From assembly GCA_041744575.1 (NCBI GenBank), contig JBGTKP010000059.1:1-53331 (forward strand): 53,331 nt of DNA, in the 5' to 3' direction. Below the pieces are notes generated by a model that saw nothing but the letters and a program-made list of their open reading frames with translations, was not told the origin of the DNA and did no database searches. Made by a program: the position numbers and the translations under genes. Source of the DNA: JTS-RE37 sp041744575. GTDB taxonomy: Bacteria; Bacteroidota; Bacteroidia; Flavobacteriales; Flavobacteriaceae. Shown here piece by piece: positions 25,751 to 35,297 of this stretch (position 1 is its first letter; every line of letters begins with the position of its first letter).

Positions 25751-25951
25751 TGCGTGAACCACAGGCCTCCCAGTTCATCCCTCAACATTATTCGCCGGGA
25801 GTCGTAACCTTCTGAAGTAAACATTCCTCAGGACGATCCCTATGAATAATTTTCGACCATCCAACCTGGCCATATACGTCCGTATGTCCGTCAAATAAGT
25901 GATTAAAATGCTACTACATGACTGTTTTAATTTCATCAAAATTACCAGTAA

Positions 25952-25983
25952 TTGCATTTTTCCAAACCTGCCATATATATTTT
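25952..25983 (+). promoter_or_regulatory. Candidate promoter of the fasciclin gene
   Basis: TTG (25952-25954) is followed after 21 nt by TATATTTT (25976-25983), close to the Bacteroidota TTG / TAnnTTTG layout. It ends 34 nt before ATG 26018. The same 21-nt spacing occurs in the candidate creD-operon promoter. Confidence 0.45.
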
Positions 25984-26017
25984 CCGTACATGGTGGTATA
26001 AACTAAAAAATCAAATC

Positions 26018-26629
26018 ATGAAATTAATTCAATTTTTAAGCGGTCTTTCCGCAGTTATCCTTTTAACGCTGGGAAGTTCTGCCTTTGCTCAGGAAAAGCC
26101 AATGAATGACAGTAAAAAGATGGAGAAGGAGAAAATGGAGAAGGACACTAAAATGGTAGGTGGTGCTGCCATGTACCCTTCTAAAGACATTATTTCTAAC
26201 GCTGTAAACTCCAAGGACCACACTACTTTGGTGGCTGCTGTTAAAGCCGCGGGCCTGGTAGAAACACTTCAGGGAAAAGGTCCTTTTACTGTTTTTGCAC
26301 CGGACAATGCCGCCTTTGAAAAACTACCGGAAGGAACGGTTGAAACGCTGCTAAAACCTGAGAATAAATCAAAATTGCAAGGGGTACTCACCTACCATGT
26401 ATTATCTGGTAAATACAATGGCAAAGACATCGCCAAAGCAATCAAAAAAGGAGATGGCAAAGCTGAATTTACCACAGTAAACGGCGCCAAACTGGAAGCC
26501 ATGATGCAAGGTGACAAGCTGCAGTTAAAGGATGCCGCCGGTAATGTTTCCTCAGTGACCATGGCCGATGTCAACCAATCCAACGGTGTGATCCATGTCG
26601 TGGATACGGTTGTATTGCCGGGAATGTAA
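26018..26629 (+). CDS. Secreted fasciclin (FAS1) domain protein
   Basis: This 203-residue exported protein has a signal peptide (LIQFLSGLSAVILLTLGSSAFAQ shown by its core GLSAVILLTLGSSAFAQ), a Lys/Met/Glu-rich linker (residues 28-45) and one FAS1 domain (about 60-203). The FAS1 hallmarks are the H1 motif GPFTVFAPDNAAFEKLP, the YHVLSGKY segment, and the H2-like closing GVIHVVDTVVLPG. FAS1 domains mediate adhesion or matrix association. The start at ATG 26018 is supported by the promoter just upstream and the signal peptide. It is a single gene bounded by terminators on both sides. Confidence 0.93.
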   Translation: MKLIQFLSGLSAVILLTLGSSAFAQEKPMNDSKKMEKEKMEKDTKMVGGAAMYPSKDIISNAVNSKDHTTLVAAVKAAGLVETLQGKGPFTVFAPDNAAFEKLPEGTVETLLKPENKSKLQGVLTYHVLSGKYNGKDIAKAIKKGDGKAEFTTVNGAKLEAMMQGDKLQLKDAAGNVSSVTMADVNQSNGVIHVVDTVVLPGM

Positions 26630-26657
26630 TTTAACAGTGCTTTTACTGACATAAGTG

Positions 26658-26686
26658 GCGACCCCCCCCTGGGGTCGCTTTTATTT
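26658..26686 (+). terminator. Terminator of the fasciclin gene
   Basis: GCGACCCC (26658-26665), a CCCCT loop and GGGGTCGC (26671-26678) form a perfect 8-bp GC-rich stem followed by TTTTATTT, a textbook intrinsic terminator 29 bp after the stop codon. Confidence 0.88.
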
Positions 26687-26847
26687 ATAATGTTTTCACC
26701 TTAAACACGTGGCAGCTGTAAATTAAAATAAAAGTAGACCTCAAAGAATAAATTCTTGAAAGAAGTATTGACTATCTTCGCTGTGCTATGAAATATGAAT
26801 TACAGGATGTTCCGATGGTAAGTATTTTCGTGTTACCTTTATTATAA

Positions 26848-27543
26848 GTGATCACGACTACAAAACATACAGCACTTCTGGTTTTTTCGCTTTCCCCAAA
26901 AGCCGAATCGAGACGCAAACCCATCTTCGGGCCTGGTAACAAGTCTGCCTCCAGAAAATTTTATGAACTGCTTACACGGCGTACCCACCGTATTCTCCGT
27001 AATGTCCCGGCGGACACCTTCTGGATGGATGAAAGCAGTCAGTCCGGGGATACCTTCGGGGAGCGTATAGGAAATGCCATGGATTCGCTCTATAGACAGG
27101 GATATCAACGGGTTGTGGTGATTGGAAATGACGCCCCCGGCCTAACCTCAGGTATCATCAGACAAGCAATCACCCTGCTGAATTCTCATGATTCTGTTCT
27201 TGGTCCGGCAAAAGACGGCGGTACCTATCTCATAGGCCTCTGTGCTGCTGTATTTGATAAAACCGCCATTACCTCCCTTCCCTGGGAATCGGGTCTGCTT
27301 TTTAAATCCCTGGAAGCTGAAATCAAAAATCACGAGGGTCAGTCCATATCTCTAGACTCTCTGACTGATCTGGATACCCAGCACCATCTGACCGATTATT
27401 GCACACTTCATCCTGCTTCCTTTTTAGGAAGGTTTCTTCTTACAGTATTGGCGCAAACCCCAAAGCTTTTATCTGGGGGTCTTCTTAATCTGCCTTCGGG
27501 CTGTTTTGTTCCGGTCGCCGGCCTTCGCGGTCCACCGCACTGA
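26848..27543 (+). CDS. DUF2064 / TIGR04282-like glycosyltransferase-A-fold protein
   Basis: This 231-residue protein has the DUF2064 layout: an N-terminal nucleotide-binding region, YQRVVVIGNDAPGLTSGII (the ND equivalent of the DxD site) and the diagnostic LGPAKDGGTYLIGL segment, usually LGPA-DGGYYLIGL. The family has a GT-A fold and often accompanies radical SAM genes. The usual N-terminal P-G-x-x-KTR-L motif is not clear here. The start is a GTG at 26848, since no ATG is available. It lies just upstream of the SusC operon, but leader hairpins lie between them, so it may be a separate unit. The substrate is unknown. Confidence 0.78.
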   Translation: MITTTKHTALLVFSLSPKAESRRKPIFGPGNKSASRKFYELLTRRTHRILRNVPADTFWMDESSQSGDTFGERIGNAMDSLYRQGYQRVVVIGNDAPGLTSGIIRQAITLLNSHDSVLGPAKDGGTYLIGLCAAVFDKTAITSLPWESGLLFKSLEAEIKNHEGQSISLDSLTDLDTQHHLTDYCTLHPASFLGRFLLTVLAQTPKLLSGGLLNLPSGCFVPVAGLRGPPH

Positions 27544-27640
27544 TTGCTTCCGGATTTCCCATTACATCATTCAATCATGAAGGACAGGCCAACATCAGCC
27601 CTTTCCGGAAGTTACTTTTTTTACTGATTGAATTCACCAT
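27541..27640 (+). promoter_or_regulatory. Leader with interleaved inverted repeats (attenuator or pseudoknot) before the SusC operon
   Basis: Two exact inverted-repeat pairs are interleaved in A-B-A'-B' order: CTTCCGGA (27547-27554) with TCCGGAAG (27604-27611), and ATTCAATCA (27569-27577) with TGATTGAAT (27625-27633). A TTACTTTTTTTACTG tract lies just after A', as in a terminator. TGATTG also occurs at 27541-27546 and could pair with CAATCA (27572-27577). The arms could form alternative hairpins or an H-type pseudoknot. It does not match any riboswitch consensus I know. Confidence 0.5.
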
Positions 27641-27653
27641 TTAGACCCAACAT

Positions 27654-30600
27654 ATGAAAATACCTTTACTTGTCATTGCACATTGCTGCCTGGCCTTTGC
27701 ATTTGGTCAGACCTCAACCTATACATCAATACTCATCGACGATGAAAACCGGCCGGTACCCTACGCCACAATCAATATCTTAGGTACCCAATCTTACACA
27801 AGTTCTGCGGAGGATGGGGTTTTTATCATTGAATCCGGGCTGCAAAACTTTACCCTGCGCGTCTCCTCCATAGGATACGAGACTTCAGATATATCTGTTG
27901 TTAATGGGAATCTGCCGGAAACAATTACCCTCTCCATTTCATCCGAACAACTGGATGAAATTGTCGTAACTGCTTTGGGGATTGAACGTGAAAAGCAGTC
28001 TCTGGTCTCCGCGGTGACTACAGTGAAGGCTGAACAGCTTACAGATGTCCCGCTGACCAATCTGGTCAATAGCCTTGCCGGGCAAGTCGCCGGGGTACAG
28101 GTGACCAACGGTTCTTCAGGAGTGGGTTCCTCTTCGCGCATTATCATCCGCGGAGAGAATTCCCTGGGAGGAAGCAACCAACCGCTTTTTGTGGTAGACG
28201 GGGTTCCGATTAGCAATGAACAAATTACAAGCGACCTGGTCAACAACGGATCGCTTGCGGAAGTGGATTACGGGAATGGCGGATCGGAAATATCCCCCGA
28301 GGATATTGCTTCAATTTCTATCTTAAAAGGCGCAGGTTCTGCAGCACTATACGGAACAAGAGCGGCCAATGGCGTGGTGGTTATCACCACCAAACGGGGC
28401 GGGAAAAAGGAAGGACTTGGTGTAAGTATAAACAGCTCCCTCACCATTGAAACCTTGCTGACACTCCCTGAATATCAGAATGTATATGGCGGTGGTTCCA
28501 ACGGAGAATACGCGTTTCAGAATGGGATAGGGGCCGGCATCAATGACGGGGGAATCAGTAGTTACGGCCCACGTCTTGACCAGGGGTTGCTGATCGCCCA
28601 ATTTGACAGCCCCTCTACCGATATTAATGGCAATACAGTTCGGGGAGGTGATGTGATCGCAAGAACTTTCGCGGATGGGTCCTTTACATCCATTACCCCC
28701 ACGCCGTGGATTTCCCATCCTGACAATGTCCGCAACTACTTTGAGACCGGGATTACCTATCAGAATAATATCTCTGTGAGCAACGGAGGCGATAACGGAA
28801 GTGCCCGACTGTCCTACAGCAATCTCAGAAATGATGGTATTGTTCCCAATACCGATCTGAAAAGGGACGGATTGGCTCTGAGCCTCGATCAAATCCTGAG
28901 TGATGCGCTGAGCGTTAAAGCCTTTCTGAACTACATCAATACCCGTAGCGGTAACCGGCCAAATCTGGGGTATGGATACGAAAATCCCCTGTATGGTTTT
29001 AACTGGACCGGCAGGCAGACCAATGTAGAGTCGATGAAGGATTATTGGCAGGCCGGACAGGTAGGAGTTCAGCATTTTGACATCAATTACCTCTGGCTGA
29101 CAAACCCCTATCTAACAGCCTTTGAAAACACGAATTCCTTTAACAAGAACAGGGTTTTGGGCAATGCCTCGGCAACCTATGATTTTACCGATAAAGTAAG
29201 CCTCAGTGTGCGGGCCGGCCTGGATACCTATGATGATAACAGGGAATTCCGCAGGGCTGTGAGCACGAACCAGAATCCCCTCGGGTCCTATCGGGAAGAT
29301 GTGGTACGCTTCAGGGAACTAAATACGGACGTCCTGCTCTCCTATACTGACAAGATAGGGGAAGACTGGAAATACAACCTTTCAGCTGGAGCAAACCGTT
29401 TTGATCAGGAAGTCCGCTACAAATACGCAGAGGCTTCTCAACTGGCCCTGCCTGGCATCTATACCCTCGCCAACTCCAGAACGCCCTTAAAAGGTGATAG
29501 CCAAACCTTTGATAAAAGGATCAATAGTTTGTATGCCAGTGGCAACCTTGCCTTTAAGAATTCACTTTATTTTGATGCCACCTACCGCAACGACTGGAGC
29601 AGTACTTTACCATCCGAAAGCAATTCCTTTGGGTATTATTCGGCAGGTCTCAGCTATGTGGTCACCAATATGATCAATCTCCCGGAGCCACTTTCTTACC
29701 TGAACCTCCGGTTGAGTGCCGCCAGTGTCGGGAATGATACCGATCCTTATCAGACGGTTCAGAACTTCCTCTTCAATCAGAATTACGGCTCCGCATTCCG
29801 GGTGACCAATGAAACGGTTCTCAAAAACGCCAATCTGAAACCGGAGCGATTGAATGCTTATGAGGCAGGAATTGAAGCATGGTTTTTAGATGGGAGAATC
29901 CAATTTGACATTGCCGGGTACCAGAATACCAGCGTCGACCAGATCATTTCCAGGCCTATTTCTCAGGCAAGTGGTTTTTCAAATTTCAATGTCAATGGCG
30001 GGAAAGTGCGTACCCGCGGGTTTGAGGCACTCCTTAGTGCGGACGTCATCCGAAGTCAGGATTTCAGATGGCAGACTTCCGCCAATTTTTCAACCTACCG
30101 CAGTGTGGTAACAGAACTCCCGGAAGGCGTGGATCAGTTTGTGACAGGAGTAGCCAATGTCTTTTCTGGAGGCGGTGGTTCCAATACCGTATTTTATATT
30201 GCTCGTGAAGACGGACGGGTCGGTGATATGTACGGGACAGGCTTTATCCAAATCGATGGTAAAGATCTTTATGGTGCCAACGGCTTGCCCATTCAGGATG
30301 GCAACCTGCGATTGCTAGGGAATTACAATCCGGATTTTACCCTGGGCTTCAATAATAAATTTTCATTCAAAGGACTGGATCTCACCATTTTATTTGACTG
30401 GCGCGATGGAGGTACTATTGTGTCGCGTATCAAGGCCCTTGGCAGTACTTCCGGGGTTCTTAAGGAGACACTGGTAGGACGGGAAGATGGGGTCATTGGT
30501 GACGGAGTGGTCAATACAGGAACCGAGGAGAACCCGGTGTATGTGCCCAATACCACTGCGGTCCCCGCAAGCCAGTTCTATAATAACTATTTTGACAGGG

Positions 30601-30872
30601 GAAACGAGGCGAGCGCCCTTTATGATGCCTCTTACCTAAAACTCCGCCAGGTAGCTTTGTATTACAACCTGCCCGCCAACATTTCTAAATCAATCGGATT
30701 TCAGAACATCAAATTCGGTGTGATTGGGAGCAACCTCCTGCTTTTTACTGAAAACCCACATTTTGACCCCGAACTGAATGCCGTTCAGGAACGCAAAATC
30801 ATCTACGGAGTGGATGATTTTTCCTATCCTTCTACCCGAAGTTTCGGTTTCAGTATTAAGACAGAATTTTAA
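27654..30872 (+). CDS. SusC/RagA-type TonB-dependent outer-membrane transporter
   Basis: This 1072-residue outer-membrane receptor has a signal peptide (LLVIAHCCLAFAFGQ), a carboxypeptidase-regulatory-like domain (about 20-100), the TonB-box region DEIVVTALGIEREKQSL near 105-120, a plug (about 125-235, with QPLFVVDGVPISNE and the AALYGTRAANGVVVITTK motif), and a long barrel ending in the aromatic residue of KTEF. It pairs with the following SusD lipoprotein as a pedal-bin importer driven by TonB. It is the first gene of a nine-gene run ending at 38930. The substrate cannot be told from sequence; its neighbours argue for a nucleoside-like compound rather than a polysaccharide. Confidence 0.95.
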   Translation: MKIPLLVIAHCCLAFAFGQTSTYTSILIDDENRPVPYATINILGTQSYTSSAEDGVFIIESGLQNFTLRVSSIGYETSDISVVNGNLPETITLSISSEQLDEIVVTALGIEREKQSLVSAVTTVKAEQLTDVPLTNLVNSLAGQVAGVQVTNGSSGVGSSSRIIIRGENSLGGSNQPLFVVDGVPISNEQITSDLVNNGSLAEVDYGNGGSEISPEDIASISILKGAGSAALYGTRAANGVVVITTKRGGKKEGLGVSINSSLTIETLLTLPEYQNVYGGGSNGEYAFQNGIGAGINDGGISSYGPRLDQGLLIAQFDSPSTDINGNTVRGGDVIARTFADGSFTSITPTPWISHPDNVRNYFETGITYQNNISVSNGGDNGSARLSYSNLRNDGIVPNTDLKRDGLALSLDQILSDALSVKAFLNYINTRSGNRPNLGYGYENPLYGFNWTGRQTNVESMKDYWQAGQVGVQHFDINYLWLTNPYLTAFENTNSFNKNRVLGNASATYDFTDKVSLSVRAGLDTYDDNREFRRAVSTNQNPLGSYREDVVRFRELNTDVLLSYTDKIGEDWKYNLSAGANRFDQEVRYKYAEASQLALPGIYTLANSRTPLKGDSQTFDKRINSLYASGNLAFKNSLYFDATYRNDWSSTLPSESNSFGYYSAGLSYVVTNMINLPEPLSYLNLRLSAASVGNDTDPYQTVQNFLFNQNYGSAFRVTNETVLKNANLKPERLNAYEAGIEAWFLDGRIQFDIAGYQNTSVDQIISRPISQASGFSNFNVNGGKVRTRGFEALLSADVIRSQDFRWQTSANFSTYRSVVTELPEGVDQFVTGVANVFSGGGGSNTVFYIAREDGRVGDMYGTGFIQIDGKDLYGANGLPIQDGNLRLLGNYNPDFTLGFNNKFSFKGLDLTILFDWRDGGTIVSRIKALGSTSGVLKETLVGREDGVIGDGVVNTGTEENPVYVPNTTAVPASQFYNNYFDRGNEASALYDASYLKLRQVALYYNLPANISKSIGFQNIKFGVIGSNLLLFTENPHFDPELNAVQERKIIYGVDDFSYPSTRSFGFSIKTEF

Positions 30873-30948
30873 AAGAATATAGACCGGCAATCCGGGACAT
30901 GGAACATAAGCCTCCCGGAATCGATTTAAAAAAATAAAAGACCTTCAG

Positions 30949-32394
30949 ATGAAAATAATAAACCCTTTAATACTCGGCCTGCTGTTGATCGGCATTTATA
31001 CGGTTAGTTGTACTGACGACTTTGATTCCCTGAATGACAATCCGAATGCCCCTCAAAGTGTCGACCCACAGTTTTTGCTCTCCAATATCCTTTCTGTGGA
31101 AGCCAACCAGAATGCTTATAACCAGGGCTTTCGGCTGGCTAATTATCTCGCTCAATTTGCAGCGAGTGTGGAGTTTGAACGTATTGACCGCTATGAATTG
31201 GGCACCAACAGTGAATACTGGAATTCCATTTTCCGGCTACTGTCAGATATCAAATCGATGAAAACACTTGAAACTTCCAATGAGGCCTATCAGGCAGTGG
31301 GGGATATTATGCAAAGCTATCTTTTCTCCCAGCTGACCGATTTATGGAATGATGTACCTTATACGGAAGCCGTAAATGCCTCCGAAGGCGTGTTTACTCC
31401 TGCCTATGATACCCAGGAAAGTATATATACCGACCCGGAAACCGGGATCCTGGCAGTTCTGGAACGTTCCGCTGCCACCCTCGAATCCACAACAGCTATT
31501 ATCCGTGGTGATGTCCTATATAACGGAGATCTGGACAAATGGGTCCGTTTCGCCAATTCGCTGAGATTGAGATATCTCCTGCGGATCAGCAAAAGGCTTT
31601 CCGGGTATGAAGAAATCCAGGCCCTGGCTGATTCCGGGAAACTGATTCAATCCAACTCGGAAAATGCCGTGGTACCTTACCTGAGCGCTGCACCGAATCA
31701 GTTCCCTATGTCCCTGGCGGCGCTTGGCCTCTATCAGGAACACCGGATGACCCAGACTGTTGCATCGGTTCTCAGCTCGTGGAATGACCCGAGGGTTGCG
31801 GTGCTATACAAGCCAACCGTGGAAAGCGTCAACGCCGGAATGCCGGCTTATAAAGGCCTCCTGAATGGCCAGGATCGTGAAACAATTGCAGCTGAGGGTA
31901 TCAATCTCAATGACATTTCACTTTTTGGCACTATTTTCAGGGATGTGCCTGATGGGGTGGATGGGCAGTTCATGCAGTATTCAGAAGTGCAGTTCGCCCT
32001 GGCGGAAGCAGTGACACGCGGATTTATCACTGGAGATGCACCAACCTATTATCAGAACGGCATTTCCGCAAGCTTTGAGTATTACGGAGTCGAACTTCCG
32101 GCGGACTACCTCTCACAAAGCACCGTCGCGCTTGATGGCGCAGATGACCTTACAAAAATACTCACCCAGAAATGGCTGAGTTTGATATCTGTAGGCCATG
32201 AGGCCTGGTTCCTGGTCAGAAGGACAGGAATTCCCGCATTAGAGCCGGGACCTGACAATCTGAATAATGACCTTTATCCTGTGCGCTATCTGTACCCTGA
32301 ATCCGAGCAGGCTACCAACGGTGCCAATTACATGGTAGCATCGGAACGGATCGGGGGAGATAATATCAATAGTAAAGGTTGGTGGGAACAGTAG
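30949..32394 (+). CDS. SusD/RagB-type nutrient-binding lipoprotein (SusD_2 subfamily)
   Basis: This 481-residue lipoprotein has lipobox TVSC at residue 22, followed by the family-typical TDDFDSLNDNPNAP. The body is the helical TPR-like SusD_2 (PF12771) type: LTDLWNDVPYTEAVNA, YNGDLDKWVRFANSLRLR, EVQFALAEA and the closing WFLVRRTGIP region. It sits on the outside of the outer membrane as the lid and substrate catcher for the SusC protein 76 bp upstream. The SusD_2 subfamily is common in loci importing small or non-glycan ligands, but this alone is not decisive. Confidence 0.93.
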   Translation: MKIINPLILGLLLIGIYTVSCTDDFDSLNDNPNAPQSVDPQFLLSNILSVEANQNAYNQGFRLANYLAQFAASVEFERIDRYELGTNSEYWNSIFRLLSDIKSMKTLETSNEAYQAVGDIMQSYLFSQLTDLWNDVPYTEAVNASEGVFTPAYDTQESIYTDPETGILAVLERSAATLESTTAIIRGDVLYNGDLDKWVRFANSLRLRYLLRISKRLSGYEEIQALADSGKLIQSNSENAVVPYLSAAPNQFPMSLAALGLYQEHRMTQTVASVLSSWNDPRVAVLYKPTVESVNAGMPAYKGLLNGQDRETIAAEGINLNDISLFGTIFRDVPDGVDGQFMQYSEVQFALAEAVTRGFITGDAPTYYQNGISASFEYYGVELPADYLSQSTVALDGADDLTKILTQKWLSLISVGHEAWFLVRRTGIPALEPGPDNLNNDLYPVRYLYPESEQATNGANYMVASERIGGDNINSKGWWEQ

Positions 32395-32436
32395 AAAGCT
32401 AAGTAATTGGGTATTGAAGCCCGGCACCTGTATAAT

Positions 32437-33690
32437 ATGAAGCCAATGTCTCTTAAAAGTTCTGGAAGAAAGCGTTCAAAAACCTGTTCTATACTACTGG
32501 GGGTTGTCCTTCTGGTGATGGGATGCGGTGGGGAGAAAACCACCGATGATTCCCATCTGAAAAAAGCGTCCTGGAATGAAATTTCCGGCGAAGGTGAAGG
32601 AAAAGAGGTGACCTTCATGATGTGGCAGGGCAGCCCAGTGATCAATGACTACATCAACAATTATGTGGCACCTGAAGTCCGCAAGCGATTTAATATCACA
32701 TTAAACATCAGCGGCGGGCAGGGACCTGAGATTGTACAACTGGTGATGGGCGAAAAACAGGCCGACATACAGGAGGGACAGGTGGATATGGTCTGGATCA
32801 ACGGGGAAACTTTTTTTCAGTTGCGGAAAATAGACGGTCTATGGGGCCCGTTTGTGAAACAATTGCCGCATGCGGCCTATATCGACTTTGAGGATCCATA
32901 TATCAATACCGATTTTCAACAGGCCATCAACTATATGGAATGTCCATGGAGCATCAGCCAGTTTGCCTTAACCTATGATTCTGCCAGGATTGCGAAACCC
33001 CCGGCCAACCTTGAGGAACTGGAAGCCCATCTCAGGCAGCATCCCGGCACTTTTACCATTTCCAATGATTTTACAGGGATGACTCTGCTAAAATGCTTTC
33101 TGGCAGAGCTCTCGGGCAGTCCCCAAGGCTTAAACGGGGCGTTCGAGGAGAAAAAATACAAGGAACTTTCCAACAGACTTTGGGAATATATCAACAGAAA
33201 TAAGGCTTATTTCTGGAAAGGCGGGGATACGTTTCCAAGGGAACAGACCAGGGTGGCTCAGCTTTTTGCCAATGGGGAACTGGATCTCGTATACGGTTAC
33301 GGCGAAGGGGGAATTGAAGAAAAAGTATTGAGCGGATTGTATCCCAAATCAGTCAAAGGATACGCCTGGGCCAATGGTACTATCAAAAACGCGAATTACC
33401 TTGGCATTCTGCAAAATTCCCCTCAAAAGGCCGCGGCAATGCAAGTGATCAATTTTTTGATCTCCCCCGAAGCCCAACTAAAAAAGTCAGCTCCGGACGG
33501 TATGAATGCCAATACCATTCTGGATTTTTCCAAAATGCCGGAGGAGTGGCAGGAAAAATTTAAAAGGATGCAGAAAAGACAATACGGGCCTAGCATGGAA
33601 GATCTGGAAAGTCGGGCTATTGAAGAACCGGCACCGGAATATATGATACGTCTCTATGAAGATTTCAGAACAGAAGTAATTGAAAAATAA
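32437..33690 (+). CDS. YnjB-type ABC transporter substrate-binding lipoprotein
   Basis: This 417-residue lipoprotein has lipobox LVMGC near residue 30. The mature part follows E. coli YnjB closely: MMWQGSPVINDYINNYVAPE, DMVWINGETFFQLRK, GPFVKQLPHAAYID and CPWSISQFALTYD. YnjB belongs to the thiamin/iron/polyamine-type extracellular binding proteins, and its own ligand is not established. It would bind the compound in the periplasm for the two permeases that follow. The start was set at ATG 32437; a TTG at 32407 is less likely. It begins 42 bp after SusD and overlaps the next gene by 11 bp. Confidence 0.87.
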   Translation: MKPMSLKSSGRKRSKTCSILLGVVLLVMGCGGEKTTDDSHLKKASWNEISGEGEGKEVTFMMWQGSPVINDYINNYVAPEVRKRFNITLNISGGQGPEIVQLVMGEKQADIQEGQVDMVWINGETFFQLRKIDGLWGPFVKQLPHAAYIDFEDPYINTDFQQAINYMECPWSISQFALTYDSARIAKPPANLEELEAHLRQHPGTFTISNDFTGMTLLKCFLAELSGSPQGLNGAFEEKKYKELSNRLWEYINRNKAYFWKGGDTFPREQTRVAQLFANGELDLVYGYGEGGIEEKVLSGLYPKSVKGYAWANGTIKNANYLGILQNSPQKAAAMQVINFLISPEAQLKKSAPDGMNANTILDFSKMPEEWQEKFKRMQKRQYGPSMEDLESRAIEEPAPEYMIRLYEDFRTEVIEK

Positions 33691-34534
33691 GGGAACACAT
33701 CTTGGTTTGCTCGCCTTTCTGCTCCTGGGATTTCTTCCCTTTCTAGCGGCTTTTGGTTATGCGCTGCTTTATAGTTTTGGTTTGGTAGGGGTAGTCAATA
33801 AAGGGTTTACGATTCAGTTCTGGCAAGCCGCCCTGGCATCCGGTACTTTTTTTACTTCCTTCCTGTACAGTGCAGCCATCGCATTGGTTTCTGTCCTTAT
33901 GTCAGTGGGGGGCGCCCTTTGGATCACACTGAAATTCAGGGAATATTTAAATCGTGGATTTCTGTCAATGGTTACCTACCTCCCGCTTGCCATCCCGGGC
34001 ATCGTCACCGGATTCTTTGTTTTACAGATCCTTTCAAAAGCCGGCTTCTTCGCACGAGTAGCCCACTATTTCGGATGGATACAGGAAGCCAGTGAATTCC
34101 CGGATCTGGTAAATGACCGTCTGGCCATAGGGATGATCTTGGCATTCATTTCTCTCATTCTGCCTTTTTTCGTATTGTTATTCCTGAATATTTATAAAAA
34201 TGAACGTGTTGAGGACCTCTCCATCCTTGCCGCATCTTTAGGCGCCAGTTCCGGACAGGTCACCCGTCGCGTTTTTTTACCAATACTATTGCATAAGGCG
34301 AGAATTCTCATTGTACTTTACTTTATCTTCCTCTTGGGTTCCTATGAAGTGCCACTGATTCTCGGTCAGGAATCTCCACAAATGCTTTCGGTGCTTATTA
34401 TCAGGGAATTAAAACAATTCGATCTTGATAAAATTTCCGAAGGATATGTAGTTGCCGTTTGTTATACCATCCTGGTTTCTATAACCGCACTTGTTATTTT
34501 TTTACCTAAAAGGACCAAGATTTATGCAGGCTAG
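33680..34534 (+). CDS. ABC transporter permease, first subunit (YnjC N-half-like)
   Basis: This 284-residue inner-membrane protein has about six helices. The EAA-loop motif of importer permeases appears as EDLSILAASLGASSGQVTRRVFLP around residue 185 (landmark AASLGASSGQVTRRVFLP). LPLAIPGIVTGFFVL is typical of the thiamin/iron/YnjC-type permeases. The start is TTG at 33680, inside the end of the binding-protein gene; no ATG near the N-terminus would retain the first membrane helix. E. coli YnjC is a single fused protein, and here the halves are separate genes with this one upstream. Confidence 0.85.
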   Translation: MKNKGTHLGLLAFLLLGFLPFLAAFGYALLYSFGLVGVVNKGFTIQFWQAALASGTFFTSFLYSAAIALVSVLMSVGGALWITLKFREYLNRGFLSMVTYLPLAIPGIVTGFFVLQILSKAGFFARVAHYFGWIQEASEFPDLVNDRLAIGMILAFISLILPFFVLLFLNIYKNERVEDLSILAASLGASSGQVTRRVFLPILLHKARILIVLYFIFLLGSYEVPLILGQESPQMLSVLIIRELKQFDLDKISEGYVVAVCYTILVSITALVIFLPKRTKIYAG

Positions 34535-35297
34535 CTGGAAATTTACGATCTTATACCTGCTTGTGGGATTGGTCTTTTTTCCATTTGCCTATATGATCCT
34601 TTTATCCCTTTCCTCAGAGTGGCGTTTTCCTGCCCTGCTGCCGTCCTACCTTGGGCTCATGCATTGGAAAACCCTGCTGGGCTCCGAAAAAGGATTGCTC
34701 AACAGTTTATTCAGTTCATCTGTCATTTCTGTGTCGGTAGCCCTCGTTGCCACCAGTACAGGATTTATTCTAAGCAGGGTGGTATATTACCATCCACGGA
34801 AAAGATGGTTGAATCTGCTCGCCTACTTCCCTTATATCCTGGCGCCGGTAGTCTTTGCGGCCTGTCTTAGTTTCTTCTTTTTGAAAATGGGGCTTTTTGG
34901 GAATATACAGGGGGTCATTGTAGCACAGTTCCTGATTGCTTTTCCTTATGCCTTGTTGTTTTTCAGCAGCTTTTGGAATGAGCGATTGCGAAGCTTAGAA
35001 GATCTCGTAGCCACCTTGGGGGGCAGCAGATATCACGCATTCAGAAAGGTGATTCTCCCTATGGCAAAGGGCATGTTGCTGGTGTGTTTTTTTCAGACTT
35101 TTCTAATTTCCTGGTTTGAATATGGCCTTACCTCGGTCATAGGGATTGGCAAAGTTCAGACATTAACCATCAAGGTATTTATGTTTATCAAGGAGGCAAA
35201 TTATTATTACGGGGCTATCAGCTGCTGCCTTTTGATTTTCCCGCCCATTGTATTACTTTACTTTAATAAGAAGTACATCTTTAAAAAAATGGCCTGA
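34524..35297 (+). CDS. ABC transporter permease, second subunit (YnjC C-half-like)
   Basis: This 257-residue inner-membrane protein has about six helices and an EAA loop, LEDLVATLGGSRYHAFRKVILP. It pairs with the preceding permease to form the heterodimeric channel. The start ATG 34524 overlaps the upstream gene by 11 bp, and its stop TGA shares one base with the ATG of the ATPase gene, so all are translationally coupled. ILAPVVFAACLSFFFLKMG fits the YnjC-type family. Confidence 0.85.
   Translation: MQASWKFTILYLLVGLVFFPFAYMILLSLSSEWRFPALLPSYLGLMHWKTLLGSEKGLLNSLFSSSVISVSVALVATSTGFILSRVVYYHPRKRWLNLLAYFPYILAPVVFAACLSFFFLKMGLFGNIQGVIVAQFLIAFPYALLFFSSFWNERLRSLEDLVATLGGSRYHAFRKVILPMAKGMLLVCFFQTFLISWFEYGLTSVIGIGKVQTLTIKVFMFIKEANYYYGAISCCLLIFPPIVLLYFNKKYIFKKMA

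Noticed and set aside
27541..27653. Known riboswitch (TPP, cobalamin, preQ1, SAM) before the SusC operon
   Set aside because: None of the conserved core sequences of these classes is present; only the inverted-repeat layout is supported.
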